Positions 43,681-57,540 of a DNA stretch of 64,000 nt are shown here, piece after piece. Every line of letters starts with the position of its first letter. Position 1 is the stretch's first letter. A program made the translations under genes and the position numbers. Origin of the DNA: Sthenelais limicola (taxonomy: Eukaryota > Annelida > Polychaeta > Phyllodocida > Sigalionidae); contig OW804096.1 in the NCBI GenBank assembly GCA_942159475.1, forward strand, positions 136,347,791-136,411,790, in the 5' to 3' direction. The notes below the pieces were generated by a model. It did not search any database, was not told the origin of the DNA, and saw only the letters and a program-made list of their open reading frames with translations.

Positions 43681-44391
43681 GACTCTAACCTTGTCTGGCA
43701 GCAATACTCCTACTCTAGAGGAAATGCAGGGAAAAGGTGTGACCAAAAGCTCCATCGTCCCAGCACTTGGGGGAGAACAAAACGCTGTCCCGGCCTGTCA
43801 GAAAATGGGTGGAAATGACTGGTTGCCGTGCCCCAACCACTCTCTCTGACCCTTCTGGCAGACATCCCGCCCTTTGGCCCCCGGTTCACAACAATGGACA
43901 TTTCATCCTTGCAGTCTGAGGACACCTGCCACCTGGTGTCAAGCAGAGGCATCTAAGCATACAGGGACTCCCAGTTCTTTCCCTGGTGGCTAGCCACTGC
44001 ACTGCCAACCGCAGATCTAACTACCGGACAGGAGATGCCATGGCAGAGGGTGTGGGAACGCACAGCGCGGATAAAGGATTAAAGACCGACATTGAGGGGC
44101 AGCCGTATTAATTTGGCTTCGCCTTGGGACTATGCACGTAACAGTGCACCAGCAGCCCTGAAAGTGAGGTTAATAATCCTTTTAATCTCTGCCCTTTGGT
44201 GGTTATAGTCCCAAGACGTTCGGGGCGCTGATTAACAACTTCGATTCTTTTTTTCCAATCGAGAAAGGGACTGCCGGTCAATTGTCACTAGGTCAGCTAG
44301 CGGGGACTGGGGAGACGCTGCCAGAAGGTTAGGGCAGTGAGCGGGGAAGGGAGGGAGGGCAAGGCAGCCCGTTGACTTTTGAATTCGATCT

Positions 44392-44555
44392 CGAGGGATA
44401 GCGCGAACGCAGTCCCCCACTAACAGAAATTACGCACCCGAGTCATCCACATTTGGGATGATCGCAAGCGTCAACCCAACCGTAGTGCAATGGAGGGGCC
44501 TCAGCCTGGGGGAACCGCCTCGCCGATCACGGTCTCCCCTGTGCCAGGTAAGTAT
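44392..44555 (-). ncRNA. U1: U1 snRNA, copy 11
   Basis: RNA unchanged. The upstream spacer carries both shared variants: C at 44802 (edge of the DSE-position element) and G at 44916. Confidence 0.95.
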
Positions 44556-45017
44556 GCTTGTGGTGTGGCCTGGCAGGAGACCCATGGTGAACTGGCCACA
44601 GCCGAAAGCGGTGTCTCTTCCGCAGACGTGGCAGACGTGAGACGCTTGCCCTCTTTCCAACACCCCGACCGTGCCACATGAACTGCCTGATGCTTCTCTA
44701 TGTTCCGAAAGCCCTTCCCAGCGTCGCCGGACCCTGCCGGTCACGCAAACGTAGCGACTGGCAGTTCTTTTCCTTCAATAAGACCACCACTTTCAAAGTG
44801 CCGCCGCCCTGGTGTCAAACAGGGGAAGCTTCCTTCTCACACCTGGCCTTTGCTCTGCTCTAACTCACAAGGTAGGGGGCAGGGCAGGAGAGGGGCCAAC
44901 CATCTTAACTAGAGGGAGAAAGCATTGGCAGCACCCAATCTCGCTCTTGAGAGAAACAAAGGGACGTGGAGGTGGGAGAGATAGCAACAGGTGCAGGTAT
45001 GTTTTTGGTGTTATCAG

Positions 45018-45141
45018 TCACCCTGCCACAAGGGACAGGGTTGTAAAAATTGGTCTATAGACTCATTGTCTTGTTCCTCCCCACGGAAATCTTTAGTAAA
45101 AGGCGAAAGATTTATGCGTGGAATGAAGAGAAACCAGAGTT
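45018..45141 (-). ncRNA. U5: U5 snRNA, complete copy 11
   Basis: No difference from the first complete copy seen. Confidence 0.96.
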
Positions 45142-45852
45142 GACTCTAACCTTGTCTGGCAGCAATACTCCTACTCTAGAGGAAATGCAGGGAAAAGGTG
45201 TGACCAAAAGCTCCATCGTCCCAGCACTTGGGGGAGAACAAAACGCTGTCCCGGCCTGTCAGAAAATGGGTGGAAATGACTGGTTGCCGTGCCCCAACCA
45301 CTCTCTCTGACCCTTCTGGCAGACATCCCGCCCTTTGGCCCCCGGTTCACAACAATGGACATTTCATCCTTGCAGTCTGAGGACACCTGCCACCTGGTGT
45401 CAAGCAGAGGCATCTAAGCATACAGGGACTCCCAGTTCTTTCCCTGGTGGCTAGCCACTGCACTGCCAACCGCAGATCTAACTACCGGACAGGAGATGCC
45501 ATGGCAGAGGGTGTGGGAACGCACAGCGCGGATAAAGGATTAAAGACCGACATTGAGGGGCAGCCGTATTAATTTGGCTTCGCCTTGGGACTATGCACGT
45601 AACAGTGCACCAGCAGCCCTGAAAGTGAGGTTAATAATCCTTTTAATCTCTGCCCTTTGGTGGTTATAGTCCCAAGACGTTCGGGGCGCTGATTAACAAC
45701 TTCGATTCTTTTTTTCCAATCGAGAAAGGGACTGCCGGTCAATTGTCACTAGGTCAGCTAGCGGGGACTGGGGAGACGCTGCCAGAAGGTTAGGGCAGTG
45801 AGCGGGGAAGGGAGGGAGGGCAAGGCAGCCCGTTGACTTTTGAATTCGATCT

Positions 45853-46016
45853 CGAGGGATAGCGCGAACGCAGTCCCCCACTAACAGAAATTACGCACCC
45901 GAGTCATCCACATTTGGGATGATCGCAAGCGTCAACCCAACCGTAGTGCAATGGAGGGGCCTCAGCCTGGGGGAACCGCCTCGCCGATCACGGTCTCCCC
46001 TGTGCCAGGTAAGTAT
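45853..46016 (-). ncRNA. U1: U1 snRNA, copy 12
   Basis: No difference from copy 1 seen; upstream spacer has the common T and C alleles. Confidence 0.95.
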
Positions 46017-46478
46017 GCTTGTGGTGTGGCCTGGCAGGAGACCCATGGTGAACTGGCCACAGCCGAAAGCGGTGTCTCTTCCGCAGACGTGGCAGACGTG
46101 AGACGCTTGCCCTCTTTCCAACACCCCGACCGTGCCACATGAACTGCCTGATGCTTCTCTATGTTCCGAAAGCCCTTCCCAGCGTCGCCGGACCCTGCCG
46201 GTCACGCAAACGTAGCGACTGGCAGTTCTTTTCCTTCAATAAGACCACCACTTTCAAAGTGCTGCCGCCCTGGTGTCAAACAGGGGAAGCTTCCTTCTCA
46301 CACCTGGCCTTTGCTCTGCTCTAACTCACAAGGTAGGGGGCAGGGCAGGAGAGGGGCCAACCATCTTAACTAGAGGCAGAAAGCATTGGCAGCACCCAAT
46401 CTCGCTCTTGAGAGAAACAAAGGGACGTGGAGGTGGGAGAGATAGCAACAGGTGCAGGTATGTTTTTGGTGTTATCAG

Positions 46479-46602
46479 TCACCCTGCCACAAGGGACAGG
46501 GTTGTAAAAATTGGTCTATAGACTCATTGTCTTGTTCCTCCCCACGGAAATCTTTAGTAAAAGGCGAAAGATTTATGCGTGGAATGAAGAGAAACCAGAG
46601 TT
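46479..46602 (-). ncRNA. U5: U5 snRNA, complete copy 12
   Basis: No difference from the first complete copy seen. Confidence 0.96.
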
Positions 46603-47313
46603 GACTCTAACCTTGTCTGGCAGCAATACTCCTACTCTAGAGGAAATGCAGGGAAAAGGTGTGACCAAAAGCTCCATCGTCCCAGCACTTGGGGGAGAAC
46701 AAAACGCTGTCCCGGCCTGTCAGAAAATGGGTGGAAATGACTGGTTGCCGTGCCCCAACCACTCTCTCTGACCCTTCTGGCAGACATCCCGCCCTTTGGC
46801 CCCCGGTTCACAACAATGGACATTTCATCCTTGCAGTCTGAGGACACCTGCCACCTGGTGTCAAGCAGAGGCATCTAAGCATACAGGGACTCCCAGTTCT
46901 TTCCCTGGTGGCTAGCCACTGCACTGCCAACCGCAGATCTAACTACCGGACAGGAGATGCCATGGCAGAGGGTGTGGGAACGCACAGCGCGGATAAAGGA
47001 TTAAAGACCGACATTGAGGGGCAGCCGTATTAATTTGGCTTCGCCTTGGGACTATGCACGTAACAGTGCACCAGCAGCCCTGAAAGTGAGGTTAATAATC
47101 CTTTTAATCTCTGCCCTTTGGTGGTTATAGTCCCAAGACGTTCGGGGCGCTGATTAACAACTTCGATTCTTTTTTTCCAATCGAGAAAGGGACTGCCGGT
47201 CAATTGTCACTAGGTCAGCTAGCGGGGACTGGGGAGACGCTGCCAGAAGGTTAGGGCAGTGAGCGGGGAAGGGAGGGAGGGCAAGGCAGCCCGTTGACTT
47301 TTGAATTCGATCT

Positions 47314-47477
47314 CGAGGGATAGCGCGAACGCAGTCCCCCACTAACAGAAATTACGCACCCGAGTCATCCACATTTGGGATGATCGCAAGCGTCAACCCA
47401 ACCGTAGTGCAATGGAGGGGCCTCAGCCTGGGGGAACCGCCTCGCCGATCACGGTCTCCCCTGTGCCAGGTAAGTAT
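47314..47477 (-). ncRNA. U1: U1 snRNA, copy 13
   Basis: No difference from copy 1 seen; flanks unchanged. Confidence 0.95.
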
Positions 47478-47939
47478 GCTTGTGGTGTGGCCTGGCAGGA
47501 GACCCATGGTGAACTGGCCACAGCCGAAAGCGGTGTCTCTTCCGCAGACGTGGCAGACGTGAGACGCTTGCCCTCTTTCCAACACCCCGACCGTGCCACA
47601 TGAACTGCCTGATGCTTCTCTATGTTCCGAAAGCCCTTCCCAGCGTCGCCGGACCCTGCCGGTCACGCAAACGTAGCGACTGGCAGTTCTTTTCCTTCAA
47701 TAAGACCACCACTTTCAAAGTGCTGCCGCCCTGGTGTCAAACAGGGGAAGCTTCCTTCTCACACCTGGCCTTTGCTCTGCTCTAACTCACAAGGTAGGGG
47801 GCAGGGCAGGAGAGGGGCCAACCATCTTAACTAGAGGCAGAAAGCATTGGCAGCACCCAATCTCGCTCTTGAGAGAAACAAAGGGACGTGGAGGTGGGAG
47901 AGATAGCAACAGGTGCAGGTATGTTTTTGGTGTTATCAG

Positions 47940-48063
47940 TCACCCTGCCACAAGGGACAGGGTTGTAAAAATTGGTCTATAGACTCATTGTCTTGTTCCT
48001 CCCCACGGAAATCTTTAGTAAAAGGCGAAAGATTTATGCGTGGAATGAAGAGAAACCAGAGTT
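47940..48063 (-). ncRNA. U5: U5 snRNA, complete copy 13
   Basis: No difference from the first complete copy seen. Confidence 0.96.
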
Positions 48064-48774
48064 GACTCTAACCTTGTCTGGCAGCAATACTCCTACTCTA
48101 GAGGAAATGCAGGGAAAAGGTGTGACCAAAAGCTCCATCGTCCCAGCACTTGGGGGAGAACAAAACGCTGTCCCGGCCTGTCAGAAAATGGGTGGAAATG
48201 ACTGGTTGCCGTGCCCCAACCACTCTCTCTGACCCTTCTGGCAGACATCCCGCCCTTTGGCCCCCGGTTCACAACAATGGACATTTCATCCTTGCAGTCT
48301 GAGGACACCTGCCACCTGGTGTCAAGCAGAGGCATCTAAGCATACAGGGACTCCCAGTTCTTTCCCTGGTGGCTAGCCACTGCACTGCCAACCGCAGATC
48401 TAACTACCGGACAGGAGATGCCATGGCAGAGGGTGTGGGAACGCACAGCGCGGATAAAGGATTAAAGACCGACATTGAGGGGCAGCCGTATTAATTTGGC
48501 TTCGCCTTGGGACTATGCACGTAACAGTGCACCAGCAGCCCTGAAAGTGAGGTTAATAATCCTTTTAATCTCTGCCCTTTGGTGGTTATAGTCCCAAGAC
48601 GTTCGGGGCGCTGATTAACAACTTCGATTCTTTTTTTCCAATCGAGAAAGGGACTGCCGGTCAATTGTCACTAGGTCAGCTAGCGGGGACTGGGGAGACG
48701 CTGCCAGAAGGTTAGGGCAGTGAGCGGGGAAGGGAGGGAGGGCAAGGCAGCCCGTTGACTTTTGAATTCGATCT

Positions 48775-48938
48775 CGAGGGATAGCGCGAACGCAGTCCCC
48801 CACTAACAGAAATTACGCACCCGAGTCATCCACATTTGGGATGATCGCAAGCGTCAACCCAACCGTAGTGCAATGGAGGGGCCTCAGCCTGGGGGAACCG
48901 CCTCGCCGATCACGGTCTCCCCTGTGCCAGGTAAGTAT
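48775..48938 (-). ncRNA. U1: U1 snRNA, copy 14
   Basis: No difference from copy 1 seen; flanks unchanged. Confidence 0.95.
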
Positions 48939-49400
48939 GCTTGTGGTGTGGCCTGGCAGGAGACCCATGGTGAACTGGCCACAGCCGAAAGCGGTGTCTC
49001 TTCCGCAGACGTGGCAGACGTGAGACGCTTGCCCTCTTTCCAACACCCCGACCGTGCCACATGAACTGCCTGATGCTTCTCTATGTTCCGAAAGCCCTTC
49101 CCAGCGTCGCCGGACCCTGCCGGTCACGCAAACGTAGCGACTGGCAGTTCTTTTCCTTCAATAAGACCACCACTTTCAAAGTGCTGCCGCCCTGGTGTCA
49201 AACAGGGGAAGCTTCCTTCTCACACCTGGCCTTTGCTCTGCTCTAACTCACAAGGTAGGGGGCAGGGCAGGAGAGGGGCCAACCATCTTAACTAGAGGCA
49301 GAAAGCATTGGCAGCACCCAATCTCGCTCTTGAGAGAAACAAAGGGACGTGGAGGTGGGAGAGATAGCAACAGGTGCAGGTATGTTTTTGGTGTTATCAG

Positions 49401-49524
49401 TCACCCTGCCACAAGGGACAGGGTTGTAAAAATTGGTCTATAGACTCATTGTCTTGTTCCTCCCCACGGAAATCTTTAGTAAAAGGCGAAAGATTTATGC
49501 GTGGAATGAAGAGAAACCAGAGTT
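49401..49524 (-). ncRNA. U5: U5 snRNA, complete copy 14
   Basis: No difference from the first complete copy seen. Confidence 0.96.
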
Positions 49525-50235
49525 GACTCTAACCTTGTCTGGCAGCAATACTCCTACTCTAGAGGAAATGCAGGGAAAAGGTGTGACCAAAAGCTCCATC
49601 GTCCCAGCACTTGGGGGAGAACAAAACGCTGTCCCGGCCTGTCAGAAAATGGGTGGAAATGACTGGTTGCCGTGCCCCAACCACTCTCTCTGACCCTTCT
49701 GGCAGACATCCCGCCCTTTGGCCCCCGGTTCACAACAATGGACATTTCATCCTTGCAGTCTGAGGACACCTGCCACCTGGTGTCAAGCAGAGGCATCTAA
49801 GCATACAGGGACTCCCAGTTCTTTCCCTGGTGGCTAGCCACTGCACTGCCAACCGCAGATCTAACTACCGGACAGGAGATGCCATGGCAGAGGGTGTGGG
49901 AACGCACAGCGCGGATAAAGGATTAAAGACCGACATTGAGGGGCAGCCGTATTAATTTGGCTTCGCCTTGGGACTATGCACGTAACAGTGCACCAGCAGC
50001 CCTGAAAGTGAGGTTAATAATCCTTTTAATCTCTGCCCTTTGGTGGTTATAGTCCCAAGACGTTCGGGGCGCTGATTAACAACTTCGATTCTTTTTTTCC
50101 AATCGAGAAAGGGACTGCCGGTCAATTGTCACTAGGTCAGCTAGCGGGGACTGGGGAGACGCTGCCAGAAGGTTAGGGCAGTGAGCGGGGAAGGGAGGGA
50201 GGGCAAGGCAGCCCGTTGACTTTTGAATTCGATCT

Positions 50236-50399
50236 CGAGGGATAGCGCGAACGCAGTCCCCCACTAACAGAAATTACGCACCCGAGTCATCCACATTTGG
50301 GATGATCGCAAGCGTCAACCCAACCGTAGTGCAATGGAGGGGCCTCAGCCTGGGGGAACCGCCTCGCCGATCACGGTCTCCCCTGTGCCAGGTAAGTAT
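50236..50399 (-). ncRNA. U1: U1 snRNA, copy 15
   Basis: No difference from copy 1 seen; flanks unchanged. Confidence 0.95.
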
Positions 50400-50861
50400 G
50401 CTTGTGGTGTGGCCTGGCAGGAGACCCATGGTGAACTGGCCACAGCCGAAAGCGGTGTCTCTTCCGCAGACGTGGCAGACGTGAGACGCTTGCCCTCTTT
50501 CCAACACCCCGACCGTGCCACATGAACTGCCTGATGCTTCTCTATGTTCCGAAAGCCCTTCCCAGCGTCGCCGGACCCTGCCGGTCACGCAAACGTAGCG
50601 ACTGGCAGTTCTTTTCCTTCAATAAGACCACCACTTTCAAAGTGCTGCCGCCCTGGTGTCAAACAGGGGAAGCTTCCTTCTCACACCTGGCCTTTGCTCT
50701 GCTCTAACTCACAAGGTAGGGGGCAGGGCAGGAGAGGGGCCAACCATCTTAACTAGAGGCAGAAAGCATTGGCAGCACCCAATCTCGCTCTTGAGAGAAA
50801 CAAAGGGACGTGGAGGTGGGAGAGATAGCAACAGGTGCAGGTATGTTTTTGGTGTTATCAG

Positions 50862-50985
50862 TCACCCTGCCACAAGGGACAGGGTTGTAAAAATTGGTCT
50901 ATAGACTCATTGTCTTGTTCCTCCCCACGGAAATCTTTAGTAAAAGGCGAAAGATTTATGCGTGGAATGAAGAGAAACCAGAGTT
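50862..50985 (-). ncRNA. U5: U5 snRNA, complete copy 15
   Basis: No difference from the first complete copy seen. Confidence 0.96.
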
Positions 50986-51696
50986 GACTCTAACCTTGTC
51001 TGGCAGCAATACTCCTACTCTAGAGGAAATGCAGGGAAAAGGTGTGACCAAAAGCTCCATCGTCCCAGCACTTGGGGGAGAACAAAACGCTGTCCCGGCC
51101 TGTCAGAAAATGGGTGGAAATGACTGGTTGCCGTGCCCCAACCACTCTCTCTGACCCTTCTGGCAGACATCCCGCCCTTTGGCCCCCGGTTCACAACAAT
51201 GGACATTTCATCCTTGCAGTCTGAGGACACCTGCCACCTGGTGTCAAGCAGAGGCATCTAAGCATACAGGGACTCCCAGTTCTTTCCCTGGTGGCTAGCC
51301 ACTGCACTGCCAACCGCAGATCTAACTACCGGACAGGAGATGCCATGGCAGAGGGTGTGGGAACGCACAGCGCGGATAAAGGATTAAAGACCGACATTGA
51401 GGGGCAGCCGTATTAATTTGGCTTCGCCTTGGGACTATGCACGTAACAGTGCACCAGCAGCCCTGAAAGTGAGGTTAATAATCCTTTTAATCTCTGCCCT
51501 TTGGTGGTTATAGTCCCAAGACGTTCGGGGCGCTGATTAACAACTTCGATTCTTTTTTTCCAATCGAGAAAGGGACTGCCGGTCAATTGTCACTAGGTCA
51601 GCTAGCGGGGACTGGGGAGACGCTGCCAGAAGGTTAGGGCAGTGAGCGGGGAAGGGAGGGAGGGCAAGGCAGCCCGTTGACTTTTGAATTCGATCT

Positions 51697-51860
51697 CGAG
51701 GGATAGCGCGAACGCAGTCCCCCACTAACAGAAATTACGCACCCGAGTCATCCACATTTGGGATGATCGCAAGCGTCAACCCAACCGTAGTGCAATGGAG
51801 GGGCCTCAGCCTGGGGGAACCGCCTCGCCGATCACGGTCTCCCCTGTGCCAGGTAAGTAT
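51697..51860 (-). ncRNA. U1: U1 snRNA, copy 16
   Basis: RNA unchanged. Upstream spacer has C at 52107 but the common C at the second variable site (C-C haplotype). Confidence 0.95.
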
Positions 51861-52322
51861 GCTTGTGGTGTGGCCTGGCAGGAGACCCATGGTGAACTGG
51901 CCACAGCCGAAAGCGGTGTCTCTTCCGCAGACGTGGCAGACGTGAGACGCTTGCCCTCTTTCCAACACCCCGACCGTGCCACATGAACTGCCTGATGCTT
52001 CTCTATGTTCCGAAAGCCCTTCCCAGCGTCGCCGGACCCTGCCGGTCACGCAAACGTAGCGACTGGCAGTTCTTTTCCTTCAATAAGACCACCACTTTCA
52101 AAGTGCCGCCGCCCTGGTGTCAAACAGGGGAAGCTTCCTTCTCACACCTGGCCTTTGCTCTGCTCTAACTCACAAGGTAGGGGGCAGGGCAGGAGAGGGG
52201 CCAACCATCTTAACTAGAGGCAGAAAGCATTGGCAGCACCCAATCTCGCTCTTGAGAGAAACAAAGGGACGTGGAGGTGGGAGAGATAGCAACAGGTGCA
52301 GGTATGTTTTTGGTGTTATCAG

Positions 52323-52446
52323 TCACCCTGCCACAAGGGACAGGGTTGTAAAAATTGGTCTATAGACTCATTGTCTTGTTCCTCCCCACGGAAATCTTTA
52401 GTAAAAGGCGAAAGATTTATGCGTGGAATGAAGAGAAACCAGAGTT
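52323..52446 (-). ncRNA. U5: U5 snRNA, complete copy 16
   Basis: No difference from the first complete copy seen. Confidence 0.96.
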
Positions 52447-53157
52447 GACTCTAACCTTGTCTGGCAGCAATACTCCTACTCTAGAGGAAATGCAGGGAAA
52501 AGGTGTGACCAAAAGCTCCATCGTCCCAGCACTTGGGGGAGAACAAAACGCTGTCCCGGCCTGTCAGAAAATGGGTGGAAATGACTGGTTGCCGTGCCCC
52601 AACCACTCTCTCTGACCCTTCTGGCAGACATCCCGCCCTTTGGCCCCCGGTTCACAACAATGGACATTTCATCCTTGCAGTCTGAGGACACCTGCCACCT
52701 GGTGTCAAGCAGAGGCATCTAAGCATACAGGGACTCCCAGTTCTTTCCCTGGTGGCTAGCCACTGCACTGCCAACCGCAGATCTAACTACCGGACAGGAG
52801 ATGCCATGGCAGAGGGTGTGGGAACGCACAGCGCGGATAAAGGATTAAAGACCGACATTGAGGGGCAGCCGTATTAATTTGGCTTCGCCTTGGGACTATG
52901 CACGTAACAGTGCACCAGCAGCCCTGAAAGTGAGGTTAATAATCCTTTTAATCTCTGCCCTTTGGTGGTTATAGTCCCAAGACGTTCGGGGCGCTGATTA
53001 ACAACTTCGATTCTTTTTTTCCAATCGAGAAAGGGACTGCCGGTCAATTGTCACTAGGTCAGCTAGCGGGGACTGGGGAGACGCTGCCAGAAGGTTAGGG
53101 CAGTGAGCGGGGAAGGGAGGGAGGGCAAGGCAGCCCGTTGACTTTTGAATTCGATCT

Positions 53158-53321
53158 CGAGGGATAGCGCGAACGCAGTCCCCCACTAACAGAAATTACG
53201 CACCCGAGTCATCCACATTTGGGATGATCGCAAGCGTCAACCCAACCGTAGTGCAATGGAGGGGCCTCAGCCTGGGGGAACCGCCTCGCCGATCACGGTC
53301 TCCCCTGTGCCAGGTAAGTAT
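53158..53321 (-). ncRNA. U1: U1 snRNA, copy 17
   Basis: RNA unchanged. Upstream spacer has C at 53568 and G at 53682 (C-G haplotype). Confidence 0.95.
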
Positions 53322-53783
53322 GCTTGTGGTGTGGCCTGGCAGGAGACCCATGGTGAACTGGCCACAGCCGAAAGCGGTGTCTCTTCCGCAGACGTGGCAG
53401 ACGTGAGACGCTTGCCCTCTTTCCAACACCCCGACCGTGCCACATGAACTGCCTGATGCTTCTCTATGTTCCGAAAGCCCTTCCCAGCGTCGCCGGACCC
53501 TGCCGGTCACGCAAACGTAGCGACTGGCAGTTCTTTTCCTTCAATAAGACCACCACTTTCAAAGTGCCGCCGCCCTGGTGTCAAACAGGGGAAGCTTCCT
53601 TCTCACACCTGGCCTTTGCTCTGCTCTAACTCACAAGGTAGGGGGCAGGGCAGGAGAGGGGCCAACCATCTTAACTAGAGGGAGAAAGCATTGGCAGCAC
53701 CCAATCTCGCTCTTGAGAGAAACAAAGGGACGTGGAGGTGGGAGAGATAGCAACAGGTGCAGGTATGTTTTTGGTGTTATCAG

Positions 53784-53907
53784 TCACCCTGCCACAAGGG
53801 ACAGGGTTGTAAAAATTGGTCTATAGACTCATTGTCTTGTTCCTCCCCACGGAAATCTTTAGTAAAAGGCGAAAGATTTATGCGTGGAATGAAGAGAAAC
53901 CAGAGTT
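53784..53907 (-). ncRNA. U5: U5 snRNA, complete copy 17
   Basis: No difference from the first complete copy seen. Confidence 0.96.
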
Positions 53908-54618
53908 GACTCTAACCTTGTCTGGCAGCAATACTCCTACTCTAGAGGAAATGCAGGGAAAAGGTGTGACCAAAAGCTCCATCGTCCCAGCACTTGGGGG
54001 AGAACAAAACGCTGTCCCGGCCTGTCAGAAAATGGGTGGAAATGACTGGTTGCCGTGCCCCAACCACTCTCTCTGACCCTTCTGGCAGACATCCCGCCCT
54101 TTGGCCCCCGGTTCACAACAATGGACATTTCATCCTTGCAGTCTGAGGACACCTGCCACCTGGTGTCAAGCAGAGGCATCTAAGCATACAGGGACTCCCA
54201 GTTCTTTCCCTGGTGGCTAGCCACTGCACTGCCAACCGCAGATCTAACTACCGGACAGGAGATGCCATGGCAGAGGGTGTGGGAACGCACAGCGCGGATA
54301 AAGGATTAAAGACCGACATTGAGGGGCAGCCGTATTAATTTGGCTTCGCCTTGGGACTATGCACGTAACAGTGCACCAGCAGCCCTGAAAGTGAGGTTAA
54401 TAATCCTTTTAATCTCTGCCCTTTGGTGGTTATAGTCCCAAGACGTTCGGGGCGCTGATTAACAACTTCGATTCTTTTTTTCCAATCGAGAAAGGGACTG
54501 CCGGTCAATTGTCACTAGGTCAGCTAGCGGGGACTGGGGAGACGCTGCCAGAAGGTTAGGGCAGTGAGCGGGGAAGGGAGGGAGGGCAAGGCAGCCCGTT
54601 GACTTTTGAATTCGATCT

Positions 54619-54782
54619 CGAGGGATAGCGCGAACGCAGTCCCCCACTAACAGAAATTACGCACCCGAGTCATCCACATTTGGGATGATCGCAAGCGTCA
54701 ACCCAACCGTAGTGCAATGGAGGGGCCTCAGCCTGGGGGAACCGCCTCGCCGATCACGGTCTCCCCTGTGCCAGGTAAGTAT
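54619..54782 (-). ncRNA. U1: U1 snRNA, copy 18
   Basis: RNA unchanged. Upstream spacer has C at 55029 with the common C at the second site (C-C haplotype). Confidence 0.95.
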
Positions 54783-55244
54783 GCTTGTGGTGTGGCCTGG
54801 CAGGAGACCCATGGTGAACTGGCCACAGCCGAAAGCGGTGTCTCTTCCGCAGACGTGGCAGACGTGAGACGCTTGCCCTCTTTCCAACACCCCGACCGTG
54901 CCACATGAACTGCCTGATGCTTCTCTATGTTCCGAAAGCCCTTCCCAGCGTCGCCGGACCCTGCCGGTCACGCAAACGTAGCGACTGGCAGTTCTTTTCC
55001 TTCAATAAGACCACCACTTTCAAAGTGCCGCCGCCCTGGTGTCAAACAGGGGAAGCTTCCTTCTCACACCTGGCCTTTGCTCTGCTCTAACTCACAAGGT
55101 AGGGGGCAGGGCAGGAGAGGGGCCAACCATCTTAACTAGAGGCAGAAAGCATTGGCAGCACCCAATCTCGCTCTTGAGAGAAACAAAGGGACGTGGAGGT
55201 GGGAGAGATAGCAACAGGTGCAGGTATGTTTTTGGTGTTATCAG

Positions 55245-55368
55245 TCACCCTGCCACAAGGGACAGGGTTGTAAAAATTGGTCTATAGACTCATTGTCTTG
55301 TTCCTCCCCACGGAAATCTTTAGTAAAAGGCGAAAGATTTATGCGTGGAATGAAGAGAAACCAGAGTT
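55245..55368 (-). ncRNA. U5: U5 snRNA, complete copy 18
   Basis: No difference from the first complete copy seen. Confidence 0.96.
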
Positions 55369-56079
55369 GACTCTAACCTTGTCTGGCAGCAATACTCCTA
55401 CTCTAGAGGAAATGCAGGGAAAAGGTGTGACCAAAAGCTCCATCGTCCCAGCACTTGGGGGAGAACAAAACGCTGTCCCGGCCTGTCAGAAAATGGGTGG
55501 AAATGACTGGTTGCCGTGCCCCAACCACTCTCTCTGACCCTTCTGGCAGACATCCCGCCCTTTGGCCCCCGGTTCACAACAATGGACATTTCATCCTTGC
55601 AGTCTGAGGACACCTGCCACCTGGTGTCAAGCAGAGGCATCTAAGCATACAGGGACTCCCAGTTCTTTCCCTGGTGGCTAGCCACTGCACTGCCAACCGC
55701 AGATCTAACTACCGGACAGGAGATGCCATGGCAGAGGGTGTGGGAACGCACAGCGCGGATAAAGGATTAAAGACCGACATTGAGGGGCAGCCGTATTAAT
55801 TTGGCTTCGCCTTGGGACTATGCACGTAACAGTGCACCAGCAGCCCTGAAAGTGAGGTTAATAATCCTTTTAATCTCTGCCCTTTGGTGGTTATAGTCCC
55901 AAGACGTTCGGGGCGCTGATTAACAACTTCGATTCTTTTTTTCCAATCGAGAAAGGGACTGCCGGTCAATTGTCACTAGGTCAGCTAGCGGGGACTGGGG
56001 AGACGCTGCCAGAAGGTTAGGGCAGTGAGCGGGGAAGGGAGGGAGGGCAAGGCAGCCCGTTGACTTTTGAATTCGATCT

Positions 56080-56243
56080 CGAGGGATAGCGCGAACGCAG
56101 TCCCCCACTAACAGAAATTACGCACCCGAGTCATCCACATTTGGGATGATCGCAAGCGTCAACCCAACCGTAGTGCAATGGAGGGGCCTCAGCCTGGGGG
56201 AACCGCCTCGCCGATCACGGTCTCCCCTGTGCCAGGTAAGTAT
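56080..56243 (-). ncRNA. U1: U1 snRNA, copy 19
   Basis: RNA unchanged. Upstream spacer has C at 56490, G at 56604 and a private C-to-A at 56320 (-77), just beyond the PSE-like element. Confidence 0.95.
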
Positions 56244-56705
56244 GCTTGTGGTGTGGCCTGGCAGGAGACCCATGGTGAACTGGCCACAGCCGAAAGCGGT
56301 GTCTCTTCCGCAGACGTGGAAGACGTGAGACGCTTGCCCTCTTTCCAACACCCCGACCGTGCCACATGAACTGCCTGATGCTTCTCTATGTTCCGAAAGC
56401 CCTTCCCAGCGTCGCCGGACCCTGCCGGTCACGCAAACGTAGCGACTGGCAGTTCTTTTCCTTCAATAAGACCACCACTTTCAAAGTGCCGCCGCCCTGG
56501 TGTCAAACAGGGGAAGCTTCCTTCTCACACCTGGCCTTTGCTCTGCTCTAACTCACAAGGTAGGGGGCAGGGCAGGAGAGGGGCCAACCATCTTAACTAG
56601 AGGGAGAAAGCATTGGCAGCACCCAATCTCGCTCTTGAGAGAAACAAAGGGACGTGGAGGTGGGAGAGATAGCAACAGGTGCAGGTATGTTTTTGGTGTT
56701 ATCAG

Positions 56706-56829
56706 TCACCCTGCCACAAGGGACAGGGTTGTAAAAATTGGTCTATAGACTCATTGTCTTGTTCCTCCCCACGGAAATCTTTAGTAAAAGGCGAAAGATT
56801 TATGCGTGGAATGAAGAGAAACCAGAGTT
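56706..56829 (-). ncRNA. U5: U5 snRNA, complete copy 19
   Basis: No difference from the first complete copy seen. Confidence 0.96.
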
Positions 56830-57540
56830 GACTCTAACCTTGTCTGGCAGCAATACTCCTACTCTAGAGGAAATGCAGGGAAAAGGTGTGACCAAAAGCT
56901 CCATCGTCCCAGCACTTGGGGGAGAACAAAACGCTGTCCCGGCCTGTCAGAAAATGGGTGGAAATGACTGGTTGCCGTGCCCCAACCACTCTCTCTGACC
57001 CTTCTGGCAGACATCCCGCCCTTTGGCCCCCGGTTCACAACAATGGACATTTCATCCTTGCAGTCTGAGGACACCTGCCACCTGGTGTCAAGCAGAGGCA
57101 TCTAAGCATACAGGGACTCCCAGTTCTTTCCCTGGTGGCTAGCCACTGCACTGCCAACCGCAGATCTAACTACCGGACAGGAGATGCCATGGCAGAGGGT
57201 GTGGGAACGCACAGCGCGGATAAAGGATTAAAGACCGACATTGAGGGGCAGCCGTATTAATTTGGCTTCGCCTTGGGACTATGCACGTAACAGTGCACCA
57301 GCAGCCCTGAAAGTGAGGTTAATAATCCTTTTAATCTCTGCCCTTTGGTGGTTATAGTCCCAAGACGTTCGGGGCGCTGATTAACAACTTCGATTCTTTT
57401 TTTCCAATCGAGAAAGGGACTGCCGGTCAATTGTCACTAGGTCAGCTAGCGGGGACTGGGGAGACGCTGCCAGAAGGTTAGGGCAGTGAGCGGGGAAGGG
57501 AGGGAGGGCAAGGCAGCCCGTTGACTTTTGAATTCGATCT